This document shows, one piece after another, positions 21,093 through 32,029 of a stretch of DNA of 64,000 nt. Under the pieces are notes generated by a model. That model was not told where the DNA came from. It ran no database searches and saw nothing but the letters and a program-made list of their open reading frames with translations. Source of the DNA: Malania oleifera. Its lineage: Eukaryota > Streptophyta > Magnoliopsida > Santalales > Ximeniaceae. Positions within the stretch are counted from its first letter, which is position 1. Each line of letters opens with the position of its first letter. Location of the stretch: NCBI RefSeq assembly GCF_029873635.1, contig NC_080423.1:108641087-108705086 (forward strand), in the 5' to 3' direction. A program made the translations under genes and the position numbers.

Positions 21093-23232
21093 CATATCTC
21101 CAAAAACATAATCTACAACTTCCAGTATTCACAACTCAGAAGAATTAAAACATAAAACATTAAACATAAAAACTCAATACAGCTCAAAATATCATTAAGC
21201 TTATACCCTTTCTTTCTAACTCAAAAAATACTATAACAGCCCCAAGCTCTCTAAGTTCGATCACGTGGATGTCTTGAAAATGATGAATTTTATTCGAGTG
21301 AGACACATCTTAGTAAAGGAAGAAACAATATATTAAATCAGCGTGTGACCCACATGAGATTTGTAAATAACATATGTACATGTATTCATCATTTGCAAAT
21401 CATTATCATAATTTCTAATATCCTTTCTTGAGCCTGATCAAACACATGTAAGATATTTTATCCACGAGAATGCCTAAGGATTGTGGTGATTACTCGCTCA
21501 TACAAGTAACATCCTCTGCTCTAATACTTTAGGTAACCAATGGTCACAACTAAAACATATCAGGGCACTTACCTTACTCAGTAAGTCCTCAGGTGAAAAA
21601 GTAATCTCGTACTCACACTGTTCATACAAAGGTTTACCAACAAAGGCTCTCGAGAATAAGGAAATTTACCTGCCCATCCAAGTAATTTCCCTCTGCCCTA
21701 ATACGTTATGCAGCCTACCACTATATCTGATACCTATTAGGGCACTCGCCTTTCTCAGCAAGCTTTCTAGCGAAGAGTTTGCCCCGCCCATAACACATAC
21801 CATGTTATACTAGCATATATACTAATACTACTATAATACATTATTCTATCTGTCAATATTCTGTATCTCTCATATGTTCAGGTTCTTAACTTTGACATTT
21901 CGTAACATTTCACTTTACGTGGCTCTTTCCCATTTTACATTGTTCACATTTCATATTTCATTTCCCTTTCATTTCATTCTTTTCATTTCATTTCATGCAT
22001 TCGTACTACAGTTCCTTTTAGCTATACATCAATTAGTCCACATAGATATGCTCTAAATCTGCTACTACAGCTCCTTTTAATTGTCATCAGTTAGTTTACA
22101 ACTCCTTTTAGCTGTACATCAGTTAGGCCACAAATCTGCGCCAATATGCTACTACAACTTCTTTTAGCTATCATCAGTTAGTCTACAACTCCTTTTAGTT
22201 ATTCAACATTTGCATGGTTACATTAACAATCACATGTAGCATAATTCATATAACATTTTCATTCTTATTACATTTCCTTGTATAACCTGTATCTCATACA
22301 CATAACATAATTCAACACAGAATTTCCATTTTACTCATGTCACACAATTTAGTAATATATTTTAAACATTTTCTGTAAAATAAGTCAACCTTAATTTATC
22401 ATTTTTATACTAAAAATATACCTTTAATTTCTTACATAATTATCCTGAAAAATCTTTTACTTTTATCAGTCCATTTCACATATACATATCTAATAAAACA
22501 ACCCTAGGCTCAAAAATCATAATTTAAACGGTAGACATTTTAAATCCATACAAAAACATATATATATATACACATAGCATAATCCGTTTATCCATTTAAT
22601 TCATAAAACCTGATTTAATATATATTTCCCCTTACTTGGTTTCTTGAACTATGTCAACAGAGATGTCAAAAGGATGTCTGCGGGGCTCATCCGAACCCTA
22701 AATCACAAATCTTAGTTCCATTGAATCAACCATAAATAAAATACTATTTTAACATTTCCTAGGCCCATAAATTCCCAATAAACATGTAAAGTTTCAAATA
22801 TAAACAATTTACTTAATTTCCGAAATCTCACTCTCACTTTGAAGTGGTGCCTAGGATACTCAAATTGAAAATTTACTTCGCCAAAATGACGACAATCGAA
22901 ATTAAGACCCCGTGGTGGTGCCCGATCGTCGATTTAGTTGAAGATCTAAGGAGAAATTGAGTTAAAAGTGAGGGTTCACTTTACCCCAGGAGTGGTACCT
23001 ACGTTACTCCCACGATAAATCCACTTCGATAGAAATGTCAGTGACAGAGTTAGGAATCCAACGGTACCTTCAGTTTTTCAATCGATCGAATATCTGTCGA
23101 GAAATTAAGGAGAGATGGAGAGTGAGAGAACAATGGGGGGCCTCTGTCTGCAAAATTGAAATCCCTAAGCCCAGAAAGCTTATAGCTTCCTTTTCCCCCC
23201 TTTTTTTTTTTTTACTTTATTATATATTATAA

Positions 23233-23280
<48 letters not shown>

Positions 23281-23557
23281 CTACTTTAACTTTATATACT
23301 ATGTTAAACTTACTTCCAAATATCATTCATGCATTTAATGCATTCCACTTATATTTAATTATATTATATTAATATTATATTAATATTATATATATATAAA
23401 TACCCACATTACTTTATCCTATACATATATATATATATATATATATATATGTATACTTATATATCCATCCTATTATTAATTCAATTTAATAATAATTAAT
23501 TAATTAATAATAATAATAATAATAATAATAAATTTATTTTTTTTCCGGGTTACTACA
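20794..23557 (-). repeat. 3' LTR of minus-strand short-interior element, copy 1
   Basis: On the minus strand it starts TGTAGTAACCCGG (23557) and ends GGACGTTATA (20794; expected ...CGTTACA). Directly upstream in its own direction is a purine-rich tract (ggaaggaagaa). Its 3' end is the same family as the LTR start at 24007. Inside are (TA)n runs, a (TAA)n/(TTAA)n block and a motif set (gagtaaggtaagtgccctg, agagcagagg) that also occurs in the plus-strand LTRs, showing one family. The length is about 2.76 kb. Confidence 0.8.
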
Positions 23558-24006
23558 TTCTTCCTTCCTTAAAGAATTTCGTTCTCGAAATTCGTTACCC
23601 AATCATTGTTCACATTTTTAAAAAAAAATTTATTAACTATCTCACACAATCTAATACATATCATTATATAAATTTCTACATTATCCATAATTGTATAAAA
23701 CTATCATTTATCTTAAATATAAACTTATACCTACCCCCTAGGCAATATCTGCGACCAGAGTCTGCTAGAAAGCATTGCGTCTCTTCTCCTCTACTTAGAC
23801 CAGACAACAGGGGGGCAGCCTTATCAGACTAATGACTGGCCCCCACAAACCAACACGTGTCAATCCTTTTAAGTCTTTCTTCCATGGGGTATCACATTCT
23901 CCCCCACTTTTAGAATGCAACGTCCTCATTGCGAACCTACATTTCCAAACCCAGGCGATGTGAATCTCAACACACTTTTGGCTGTGTAATGACTCTAATA
24001 CCATTA
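23558..24006 (-). mobile_element. Short interior of the minus-strand LTR element, copy 1
   Basis: This 449-bp interior lies between two same-family LTR ends. At its start on the minus strand is a decayed primer site, TGGTATTAGAGTC (23991-24003), three bases inside the LTR end. At its finish is the polypurine-like ctttaaggaaggaagaa. It has no gag or pol. The open frame overlapping it (23795-24025) resembles no known protein. A second purine tract (gtgggggagaa, minus strand, about 23900-23910) followed by TGTGATACCCC looks like another element's PPT and LTR start, so the interior may be chimeric. The element was non-autonomous or had lost its interior. Confidence 0.65.
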
Positions 24007-24242
24007 TGTAACGCCCCAAACCCAAAAACCGGGTCCGGTGCGTTATACCTTAATAAATTGTCCTTCATGGCGTTCTGAACCCGCCTGGGGGGACCCGGGT
24101 GTCACGTCATCCATTCATTTACCTGATACCAAATATTCTATTATCATTTAGTAGCGGAAAACATAAATATAATCCTCCAACAATATAATACCAGAGTTTT
24201 CTACATCTATTTACATTCCAAAATAAATCATTCGTCCACCTG

Positions 24243-24284
<42 letters not shown>

Positions 24285-24364
24285 CAAAAACATAATCTAT
24301 AACTTTCAATATTTACAACTCAGAAGACTTAAAACATAAAACATAAAACATAAAAACTTAATAA
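24007..24364 (-). repeat. 5' LTR of the minus-strand element, truncated
   Basis: Plus-strand tgtaacgccccaaaccc begins here. The next 350 bp align with the LTR beginning at 20794 (shared blocks gtccggtgcgtta, atcctccaacaatataata, ccagagttttctacatc). Similarity stops after aacttaata at 24364, where plus-oriented LTR sequence of the same family begins. Over 2 kb of this LTR is therefore missing. Confidence 0.8.
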
Positions 24365-25980
24365 TTCTATTAAGGTGAACCAGTTATTTACGAGCATATG
24401 AAATTTATTATTTATCTATATGATTTTCATAATAGCCTGATTACTGAAAAAATGATGATTTTGGTTTAATTTTATATTTGGGATAATTGTTTATGATATT
24501 AAAATCGTGTGACATGAGAACAATTTCTTTTTAATAAATTGAATATGAATTTCTGTGGTATTTTGGCTTGCATGAAGAGTTGTTTAGAATGATTATGACA
24601 TGATGAATGAATTTTTATTTTTGACTCATGTGTGTGAATGTATTGATATGTTGGATACCTGTGTGTTAATGCATTGATGCATCTGTGTGAACTAACTGGT
24701 TTGGTTATTCGTATGCATCTCAATATAACGTTGATATGAGGAGGTTCTTATATTGCCTAGATGTAAATCATGATATGATGTTGGCAAGTCGAGGAGTTTG
24801 TCATATTGTCATTTATATAGGGTAGGACATTGGCAAGTTGAGGAGCTTGTTCTACTGATGTATGACGGGTAGGTCATGGGGATTGGATACTGGTGAATAG
24901 TGGTGCCTGTGTAGGCCACGTGTTGAGGAAGCTGGAGTGGTTCCTGTGTGGGCCACGTTATATCCTGTGTGGATCATGTTATGTACCCTGTGTGAGTAGT
25001 GGTGCCTGTGTGGGCCACGTGTAGATAAGAAGTACGTAAGTGCCTGTATGAGCCACGTACTGATATGTACGCAGTTGCTTTGTGTGATCTATGTACTGAG
25101 GACATTGGAAGATGAAGTATAAGTTGTGTGATTCCTGTGTGGATGTGTTGTGCATGTGAATTTAATTAAAACATAATAGTAATGGTATAGCATATTGTGA
25201 ATGCATGTATATGCATGCGGCGAGGTAAACATACCACCGGGGGCTTGCTGAAAAAGGCAAGTGCTCTACTAGGTAGTTTCTTGGTATCAGTGCAAAGGTA
25301 TACTACTTGTATGGGCAGGTAGACATCCCAATCCTCGGAAACCTTTGCCTTTAAAATAATAAAGATGTGTGTACTGGCGACGAGATAATATTTTACCTTA
25401 GGGATTATTGAGTAAGGTGAGTGCTCTGGTAGGTAGTTTTTAGTATTAGAGCAGAAGGAAGCTACTTGTATGGGCGGGTAATCTTCCCTATCCTCGGGGA
25501 CTTTCGCCTGCATAAAAATTATGTACTTGTGCATATTAGATATGTGTATGATATTAGATGTCGGGGATGTTATTAATGGTACATTTTTTCAGTTGTTATT
25601 GATATTATGTGTTATAATTTATTTCACCCTTACTGAGAAGTGTCTCACCCTAGTGGATTAACAATTTTTTAGGTTTTTCTAGAGATCGAGTTTGAAGGCC
25701 TAGGCTGGGACTGTTTTTGCTGGTTTCTTTTTGGGGTATTGTGAGATACTGATATATATACAAATATATATATTTGTACTGGGTTATGTTTTAAATGTTG
25801 GTTGTGGATACGAATATTTGGATGTTGTAGTATTCGTTTTTGGGTTGTTACATAGAACTTTGGTATTTATTTGAGGTTATTTATTTATATTTCACTGCGT
25901 GCATGTTAATTAAGGTATCAGATACAGGTGATTGTAACACGGGCCACCCGGGCCCCACTTGGCGAGTTCGGGGCGTCACA
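24365..25980 (+). repeat. 5' LTR of plus-strand gag element, 5'-truncated, copy 1
   Basis: From attaaggtgaaccag (24369) the sequence aligns with the complete LTR at 53491-55967 starting from its position 54290. About 800 bp of U3 is therefore missing and replaced by the inverted LTR fragment. It ends GGGGCGTCACA at 25980 and is followed by a primer site. It contains a run of cctgtgtgggccacgt-type repeats with G-boxes (CACGTG at 24917-24922 and 25016-25021) and a 157-bp imperfect internal tandem duplication. Confidence 0.85.
25219..25512 (+). repeat. Internal tandem duplication within the LTR, copy 1
   Basis: Two blocks start at ggcgaggtaaac (25219) and ggcgacgagataat (25376). Each contains a gagtaaggtgagtgctct-like segment, tggtaggtag, a tatcagagcag-like segment, ctacttgtatgggc and a final cctcgg...ctttcgcct. 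The same pair is in the LTRs at about 36131, 51112 and 55158. The minus-strand LTRs contain related blocks (about 21470-21720). Confidence 0.75.
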
Positions 25981-25983
25981 TTG

Positions 25984-25995
25984 TGGTATCAGAGC
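25984..25995 (+). promoter_or_regulatory. Primer-binding site of gag element, copy 1
   Basis: TGGTATCAGAGC, the plant initiator tRNA-Met primer site, begins three bases after the LTR end. It is also present in copy 2 at 36895-36906 and as TGGTATCAGAAC in copy 3 at 51867-51878. Confidence 0.88.
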
Positions 25996-26383
25996 ATTAG
26001 GTTATAGATTTTGCAGACTTGAGGATTGATTAATGCCAGAGTATAGGTTCAAATAAGGATAAGGATAGAAATGGGTAGATTAGGATGTTGATAGAAGATT
26101 TTGAATTTTGTTTCATAGCTTAGATGTAAAAATTCCTTGATGGACTTCTGTGAGTTTCTGAATTCGATTAGTTTTTAGAAAACCACACTAAATCCGTTAG
26201 CAGTGATGTTTCTGAGCAAAGAGACTGGAACTCAGAATTAGAACTTGAGGGTAAGTTGATTTGGGGATAAACAGGTTATTTGATGTTTTAATTGAAGATT
26301 TAAATGTTAAACTAATTCATTGTACTATAACAGTACCTAATGTGATATGAAGGTTCTAAATTCGCTTTTGTCCTGTCCACATA
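25996..26383 (+). other. Leader between primer site and gag, copy 1
   Basis: An untranslated leader of about 390 bp with no long frame. It is colinear in all three copies and ends at the gag ATG. Confidence 0.6.
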
Positions 26384-27069
26384 ATGGATTCCAGGGGAAA
26401 GGACGTTGATGCTAGAGAGGAGAATGATGTAGGAGCTACCAGTGTGGGAGAGATCGATACCTCCACTCTATTGCGGGGTTTAGCTTGGCAGATTCAGGAA
26501 GAAATTAGGCGAGACTCTGAAGGACAGAACTGCTCACCTGTGAACCAAGGTTGTTCGACTTACCAATTTACTCGCCTGAAACCTTCTACATTTGCAGGTG
26601 GTGTTGACCCACTCGTAGCGGAGAGTGGGGTGCAAGAAATGGAGAAAATGTTGGCAGTATTATCTTACACTGAGGCACAAAAGGTTCTCTTTGCTACCTT
26701 TAAGCTAACAGGAGAGGCCGAGCGCTGGTGGCAAGCAATGAAGCTGCTAGAGGAACAACGGGTAGTATCCACGAATATGACCTAAAGTCGATTTAAGAAG
26801 CTTTTCTACGATCGGTACTTCCCTGCCACCACCAGGGCTGCAAATGCAGATGAATTCTTCCACCTGACTCAGGGGCAACTTACTGTGCAGCAGTACGCTG
26901 CGAAGTTTATAGAGCTCTCCTGTTTTGCAACTTTTATGGTCCTAGATGAATTCCAGAAGGCGAGGTGGTTTGAAAGGGGATTGAAATCGAGAATTCACGA
27001 ACAAGTGGCAATCCTGAAGGTGCAGAGTTTTTCAGAGTCGGTGGATAGAGCCACCGTGGCAGAATTGAG
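26384..27069 (+). pseudogene. Ty3-type gag, interrupted and truncated, copy 1
   Basis: The frame opens with ATG (MDSRGKDVDA) and runs 133 codons to TAA at 26783-26785, then continues in the same frame (SRFKKLFYDRYFP, LTQGQLTVQQYAAKFIELS) to the junction at 27070. The order is an acidic N-terminus, FTRLKPSTFAGGVDP, EKMLAVLSYTEAQKVLFA, GEAERWWQA, then the second half of the retrotransposon gag domain (PF03732 type). This is capsid-like protein of a Ty3/Gypsy element of the Tekay/Del chromovirus type. The stop replaces what is probably a conserved Trp, since the related minus-strand gag and the family have a residue there. Zinc knuckles and pol are absent because the unit ends here. Confidence 0.85.
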
Positions 27070-27088
27070 TCTACACAATTTTGATACT
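27070..27088 (+). repeat. Templated 19-bp insertion at junction between copies 1 and 2
   Basis: The gag sequence ending gaattgag is followed by TCTACACAATTTTGATACT and then cgatgcatttttt of the unit start. The same 19-mer occurs about 55 bp downstream inside the unit (27125-27142 with one T fewer; 38037-38055 exact in copy 3). It therefore appears to be copied from that site. It is repeated identically at 37982-38000. Confidence 0.85.
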
Positions 27089-27301
27089 CGATGCATTTTT
27101 TATTATTATTATCAAATATATGATTCTACACAATTTGATACTAATGATGAAATTTATTTGATTTTATGTATTTCCTATTAAAATTTTAACAAGACAAATT
27201 GGCTTACTTCGTAACACCTATCATTGCACACGAGCACATGTTGACGGTGAATAAATAATAATTTCTTGTATAAAAAATTGCAAATGGATACATATATTTT
27301 C

Positions 27302-27341
<40 letters not shown>

Positions 27342-28271
27342 TAAATGAAATAGACACTAGCATTCCATAATAGAAGCATGAAACGATTTAAATTTTGTAA
27401 GAGATAAAAAGCATTATGGATGAGAAATGTAGAGAGAAGGACTACCTTCCACATGGACTTTTATTGATCAATATAACATATCACCTGCATCAATTTTCCT
27501 AAGCAAACCTTTAATTAGGTCAAATGGGCATCTCAATTCTTCACGCATTCATCTTTTTTTTCTTCTGCTGTTGGGCAAGGGGAGGGCAAGTGAAAAGTCA
27601 GATTTTCCAAAGGAAAAAATGATTTTCTCTCCAAATAAACGAAAAAATAAATCCTAAAAAATAGTCATATTTTATTTTCACTCAAAAATATTTTGATACA
27701 ATCAACCGTAACCTAAAAATTTCTCCCAAATAGACCTCCAATTTTATGCGACACTCCCATCATTGATTGGATAGCATTCTGCTGCCATTTTCTAAGTTAT
27801 GCTATATATCACATAGACACATGATCATTCCTAGCTCACACGGTGCACAAAGATTGGAGGAGAGATAATAAAGGCATAGGCTCCTCCTCTCTTTGATTGC
27901 CATGTGACCTATGATAATCGTGTGTATGTGATACTAAGCATTTCTTAGTCTTTGTATGGCTATGATGGATAAGTATTATTTATTTATTTATTTAACGAGG
28001 CAAGGCATGAGCCAAGGCTTGGTCGAATTGAAGCATTCTTTGTCATAGCATATAATTTTAAAGAAAAGTTTGAAAGATCTACTAGGAAAACTAACCCACA
28101 TATTTCTAAATTCAAATCATTCCATTAAATTTTGAATTCAAAACTCAAAACAAACTCCTAAAGTATAGACCAACTCAAGTTCTATGCTATGACAAACTAA
28201 AACTCAAATATTAAAATCCAGTACATACCCTCCACAATCATTGCTTTAGCAGTACTAAGCGTTGTTGAGTG

Positions 28272-28790
28272 TAAGGGTGGGCGTGCTTTGATTAACCAAA
28301 CCATTATCTTAAAACTGTTAATTGAACCAAAATTTCGGTTCTCTAGAAAATGCGAATCAAAACCAAACCATTTAAAACGATATTGAATTCGGTTAACTAG
28401 CCTTTTGACTAATATCCATTGGTTAACCAAACCGAACCATTAAGCATAATTTAAAATTTTAAAGTCACTACAAATAATATTTTTCTTTCATAATAATCAA
28501 CATATAAATTTCAAATATTCAAAATAAAAATTTGGGCATAAATATTAGATCAACACAATTTCTTAAAATAAAATTAGAAAAAAATTATATCATATTATAT
28601 ATAATATGTACTTCTAAATATATTTGTAGTCTATTTGGTTTGGTTAATTGTGGTTCTTGAATGGACCAAACTGAAACAGAACTAATAACCAAAAAAATAA
28701 AAAAATATAGAACCAAAATCAAACCTAACAATTAATTGATTTTTAGGTTCAGCTTGGTTCAATTTCTTCAATTTTTCTCGGCCACCCCTA
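28272..28790. mobile_element. hAT-like MITE, copy 2
   Basis: Same element as in copy 1, with terminal TAAGGGTGG and CCACCCCTA and flanks gttgagtg and gtcaagtg (six of eight identical). It came with the segmental duplication and is not an independent insertion. Confidence 0.75.
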
Positions 28791-29019
28791 GTCAAGTGAC
28801 ACGAGTCAGTAGAACTAAAATCACACTTCTTATCGCACCTTTAATTTGAATTTGAGTATATTTGAACACATTTCAATACAATTTTATATTACATCTTATT
28901 TAAATTCAATACAACTCCAAATCTAATGAATTCCCAAACATAAGGCTAGTATAATTAATTTTTAATGAAAATTAGAACTAAACTAAAATATATTATTCCT
29001 AAATTTATATTAAAAAATA

Positions 29020-29054
<35 letters not shown>

Positions 29055-29056
29055 TA

Positions 29057-29091
<35 letters not shown>

Positions 29092-29210
29092 GTTAACATT
29101 TTCAACCCTTACATAAAATAGTTCTAAGTCCTAAAAAAGAAACTTTTTAAAGTATAACATTAAGTGGAATAACTATAGTCATTTTTTTTTTTACTATTAT
29201 CATCATGCCC

Positions 29211-31071
29211 CAAACCCGCAAATGGATCCCAGATGTGAATATAGTAACCTAACTTGTCTTTGTATCAATGAAACATACATGATACAATACTGAATGAGGG
29301 TCTGACTCCATGGGGTACATGTGAACCCTATGCACATTTACATACACATCCATACTCATCAAATACACAGCAAAAATTTTCTTTCTATACATGCATCATA
29401 TCATACTAGAGTCTATATAGAACAAGAAATATACATCCCAAAATACAATACATACTTCGGGTGTCCACAAAACCCAATATTGACAACCCGGTTACAAAAC
29501 TCGTACCTACTCAGGTACTAAACGTAGCTAACTGACACCTCCGCTTCCAGATGCAAGGATGCTAGTTTCGGCTACCCGAAGGATCTGAAAAATATTTGTA
29601 TATTTGGGGTGAGACACCTCTTAGTAAGGAAGAAAGTAGGTTATATCAGTGTATGGCATACGAGTGTTATTTCGGCATAAAACATAATACAATACAATAT
29701 AGTACCATACAGTTCAATATAGTTCCATACAGTTTAATATAGTTCTAGTATTTTTCACAAATCCGTTCCAATACATACAATGCCAAACATACAGTCAGTG
29801 TTGTCACACTCAAGCACTCGATACCCTGCAATAACCGAAACCTCATAGTGATATTGTTGCCAGTATGATGTAGCTCATACCCATCAGTGACCAGCCAGAA
29901 ACAACAGGTGATATTCCACACCCTCGGATATAGAGTTAGACACTCTCTCCCACGGTAATTAGTTGAGACATGGCATCAACGTATGGTAATTAACCGCCCC
30001 TAATTGATTTACAAAACCTGGAACAATTTTGGAACCCATGTCCCTATCATCAGCATACGGTAATTAGCCGCCCCTAGCTGTTATTACAAAAAACCTGGAA
30101 CATTTTACATACAACCATTCATTCCACATTTATTTGGTATCCAGCAAATCATATCGTTTTCAGTTCAAGAATACAATTTAGTACAAATATGGGTACGGTC
30201 ATCTCAATACTACAATTTTAATACAACGTACAATTTCCCAAACAAAATAGAGATGATACTCAAAACCCTCAAATTTTTCCAAAAAATGTAACCCGAAAAT
30301 CCTACATTTTCACCCGATAGATTTTTCCAAATAAGTAGTCAAAACATACATATGATCGTAAACTACAGGTTTACTGATCCTGATTTCAAAAATAAACTGA
30401 TATAAATAGAATCCCTTTACCTTATCTTGAATACCAAAATACGAACTCTACGGCTCCAAAACTACGAACCGAGACACCAAAACCTAAACATCCAAGAACT
30501 ACACTTCTATATAATTCCTACTACTACATATATACTGAAATGAAATTGAAATCGGACCCTTATCTCAGTTTTGGGTCAAAACCCGAAAATCCTCGAAACG
30601 AATTTCTGATCCGCTAAAAACGTAGAGATTCCTCCCTTGATCTACGCAGTAAAGTCAGATCATTGAATCAAGCGACGAACAACGAAGAATCGAAGAGAGA
30701 GAGAGATCTCACTGGTTCTAGAGAGAGAGAGAGAGGGAGAGAGAGAATTTGAGGTTTCTTAGCACCTAAGCAATGAAATAGGGTATTTATAGCCCCTTTG
30801 ACTTGGCCAACCTCGTCGACGAAATGGCGTCTTCGTCAACAAATCATCCATACATTTCATCGATGAACCAGCTCCTTCGGCGATGAAGCTTATTATGATA
30901 TTTTACAACACGTTCGGTATCTTTTCGACGACGAGGCTCTGAATTTCAACGACAAAGAGTATGAGGGCCTTCGTCGACGAGAACAATGGCTTCGTCAGTG
31001 AAGCCTGCAAAATTTACCTTTTTACCATTTTTCATTTATTTAATCTACATACCTCGGGTTGGGTTCTTACA
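29211..31071 (-). mobile_element. Solo LTR, minus orientation, copy 2
   Basis: Same insertion as 18252-20124, with target duplication attat at 29206-29210 and 31072-31076. It differs from copy 1 by a few bases and by the length of the (GA)n tract. Confidence 0.9.
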
Positions 31072-31739
31072 ATTATCATATTTTTTAGACCTATATTCTT
31101 CTGAATTTTCATTAGTCTAATCATATTTAATATTTATTGTTTTATCTAAAAACAAAAATGCATATGCATTAAATCAAGTTTTAATTTGTTTAAGCTTTGA
31201 GAACATTAATCAAACAAGTTGCCAATTTTTTTCTATATTTTATTTTTAATATTTATTTTTAACAGTAATATCAAACAACCCCATACCATATCTTGTCAAA
31301 TCCCTGCAAAGAAAAGTATCTTGAACCCAAGTTATGCTAGGTATCCAAATTTAGACCATTGAAATTAGAAGCTTCATATATAACAGTGATTTGTGCCTAT
31401 GCACCACATGTGTCACGATCCAACTATTTTCACACTGTTGTGAAAGGGTTGTGCGGCGCTAGCTAAAACACTCTTGTTTAACTAGCCAGCCTATCGTTTA
31501 TCAACATTCATCCACGAAACACTTTCATTAGCATTCAATCAAATGACAGTAGAAACAGAAACTATTCATGCAAGCAATAAACGTTGAAACAAACGTAATT
31601 CATTAATAACACCTCCATTGACATTGTGTACTTAGCGAGGGAGGCAAGTAGGCTAAACATGTTGACAATAGCTAGTGAGTTTTACAAATGACTAATGAAC
31701 ACTCACCTTCCCCTAAAGAGCTTTCTATTCTATTCTCAC

Positions 31740-31973
31740 TATAACGTCCTGAATCCGAAAACTCAGTCCGGTGCGTTACACCTGAATAAACCGTGCTTCA
31801 TGGCGCCCTAAACCTGCCTGGTGGGATCCGTGTGCAATGTCATCCATTCATTTACCTGATACCAAACATTCTATTATCATTTACGCAACGGAAAACATAA
31901 ATATAATCCTCCAACAATATAATACCAGAGTTTTCTACATCTATCTACATTCTAAAATAAACCATTCATCTAC

Positions 31974-32029
<56 letters not shown>

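Larger units (their letters stand above)
16147..27069 (+). repeat. Tandem segmental repeat, copy 1 (unit about 10.9 kb)
   Basis: Sequence from actcaatgc (16152) onward recurs at 27086 (offset 10,934) and at 37998 (a further 10,912). Order inside the unit: AT-rich flank with (CT)n, MITE, microsatellites, minus-strand solo LTR, flank, minus-strand LTR element, head-on junction, plus-strand truncated LTR, primer site, truncated gag. Copy 1 has the original left edge, and its right edge is the junction in gag at 27070. It differs from copy 2 mainly in microsatellite lengths and a few substitutions, apart from two patches near the left end. Confidence 0.93.

Noticed and set aside
21874-22056. Open frame conserved in copies 1 and 2 (32805-32987)
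   Set aside because: It is a TTTCATTTC-rich stretch inside an LTR on the strand opposite to transcription; its conservation reflects the recent duplication.
23795-24025. 76-codon minus-strand open frame in the short interior
   Set aside because: It overlaps the primer-binding site and LTR end and shows no gag or pol similarity, so it is not a retroelement protein.
25166-25534. 122-codon minus-strand frame with internal repeats
   Set aside because: It is antisense to the LTR's 157-bp duplication; the repeat in the peptide only mirrors the DNA duplication.
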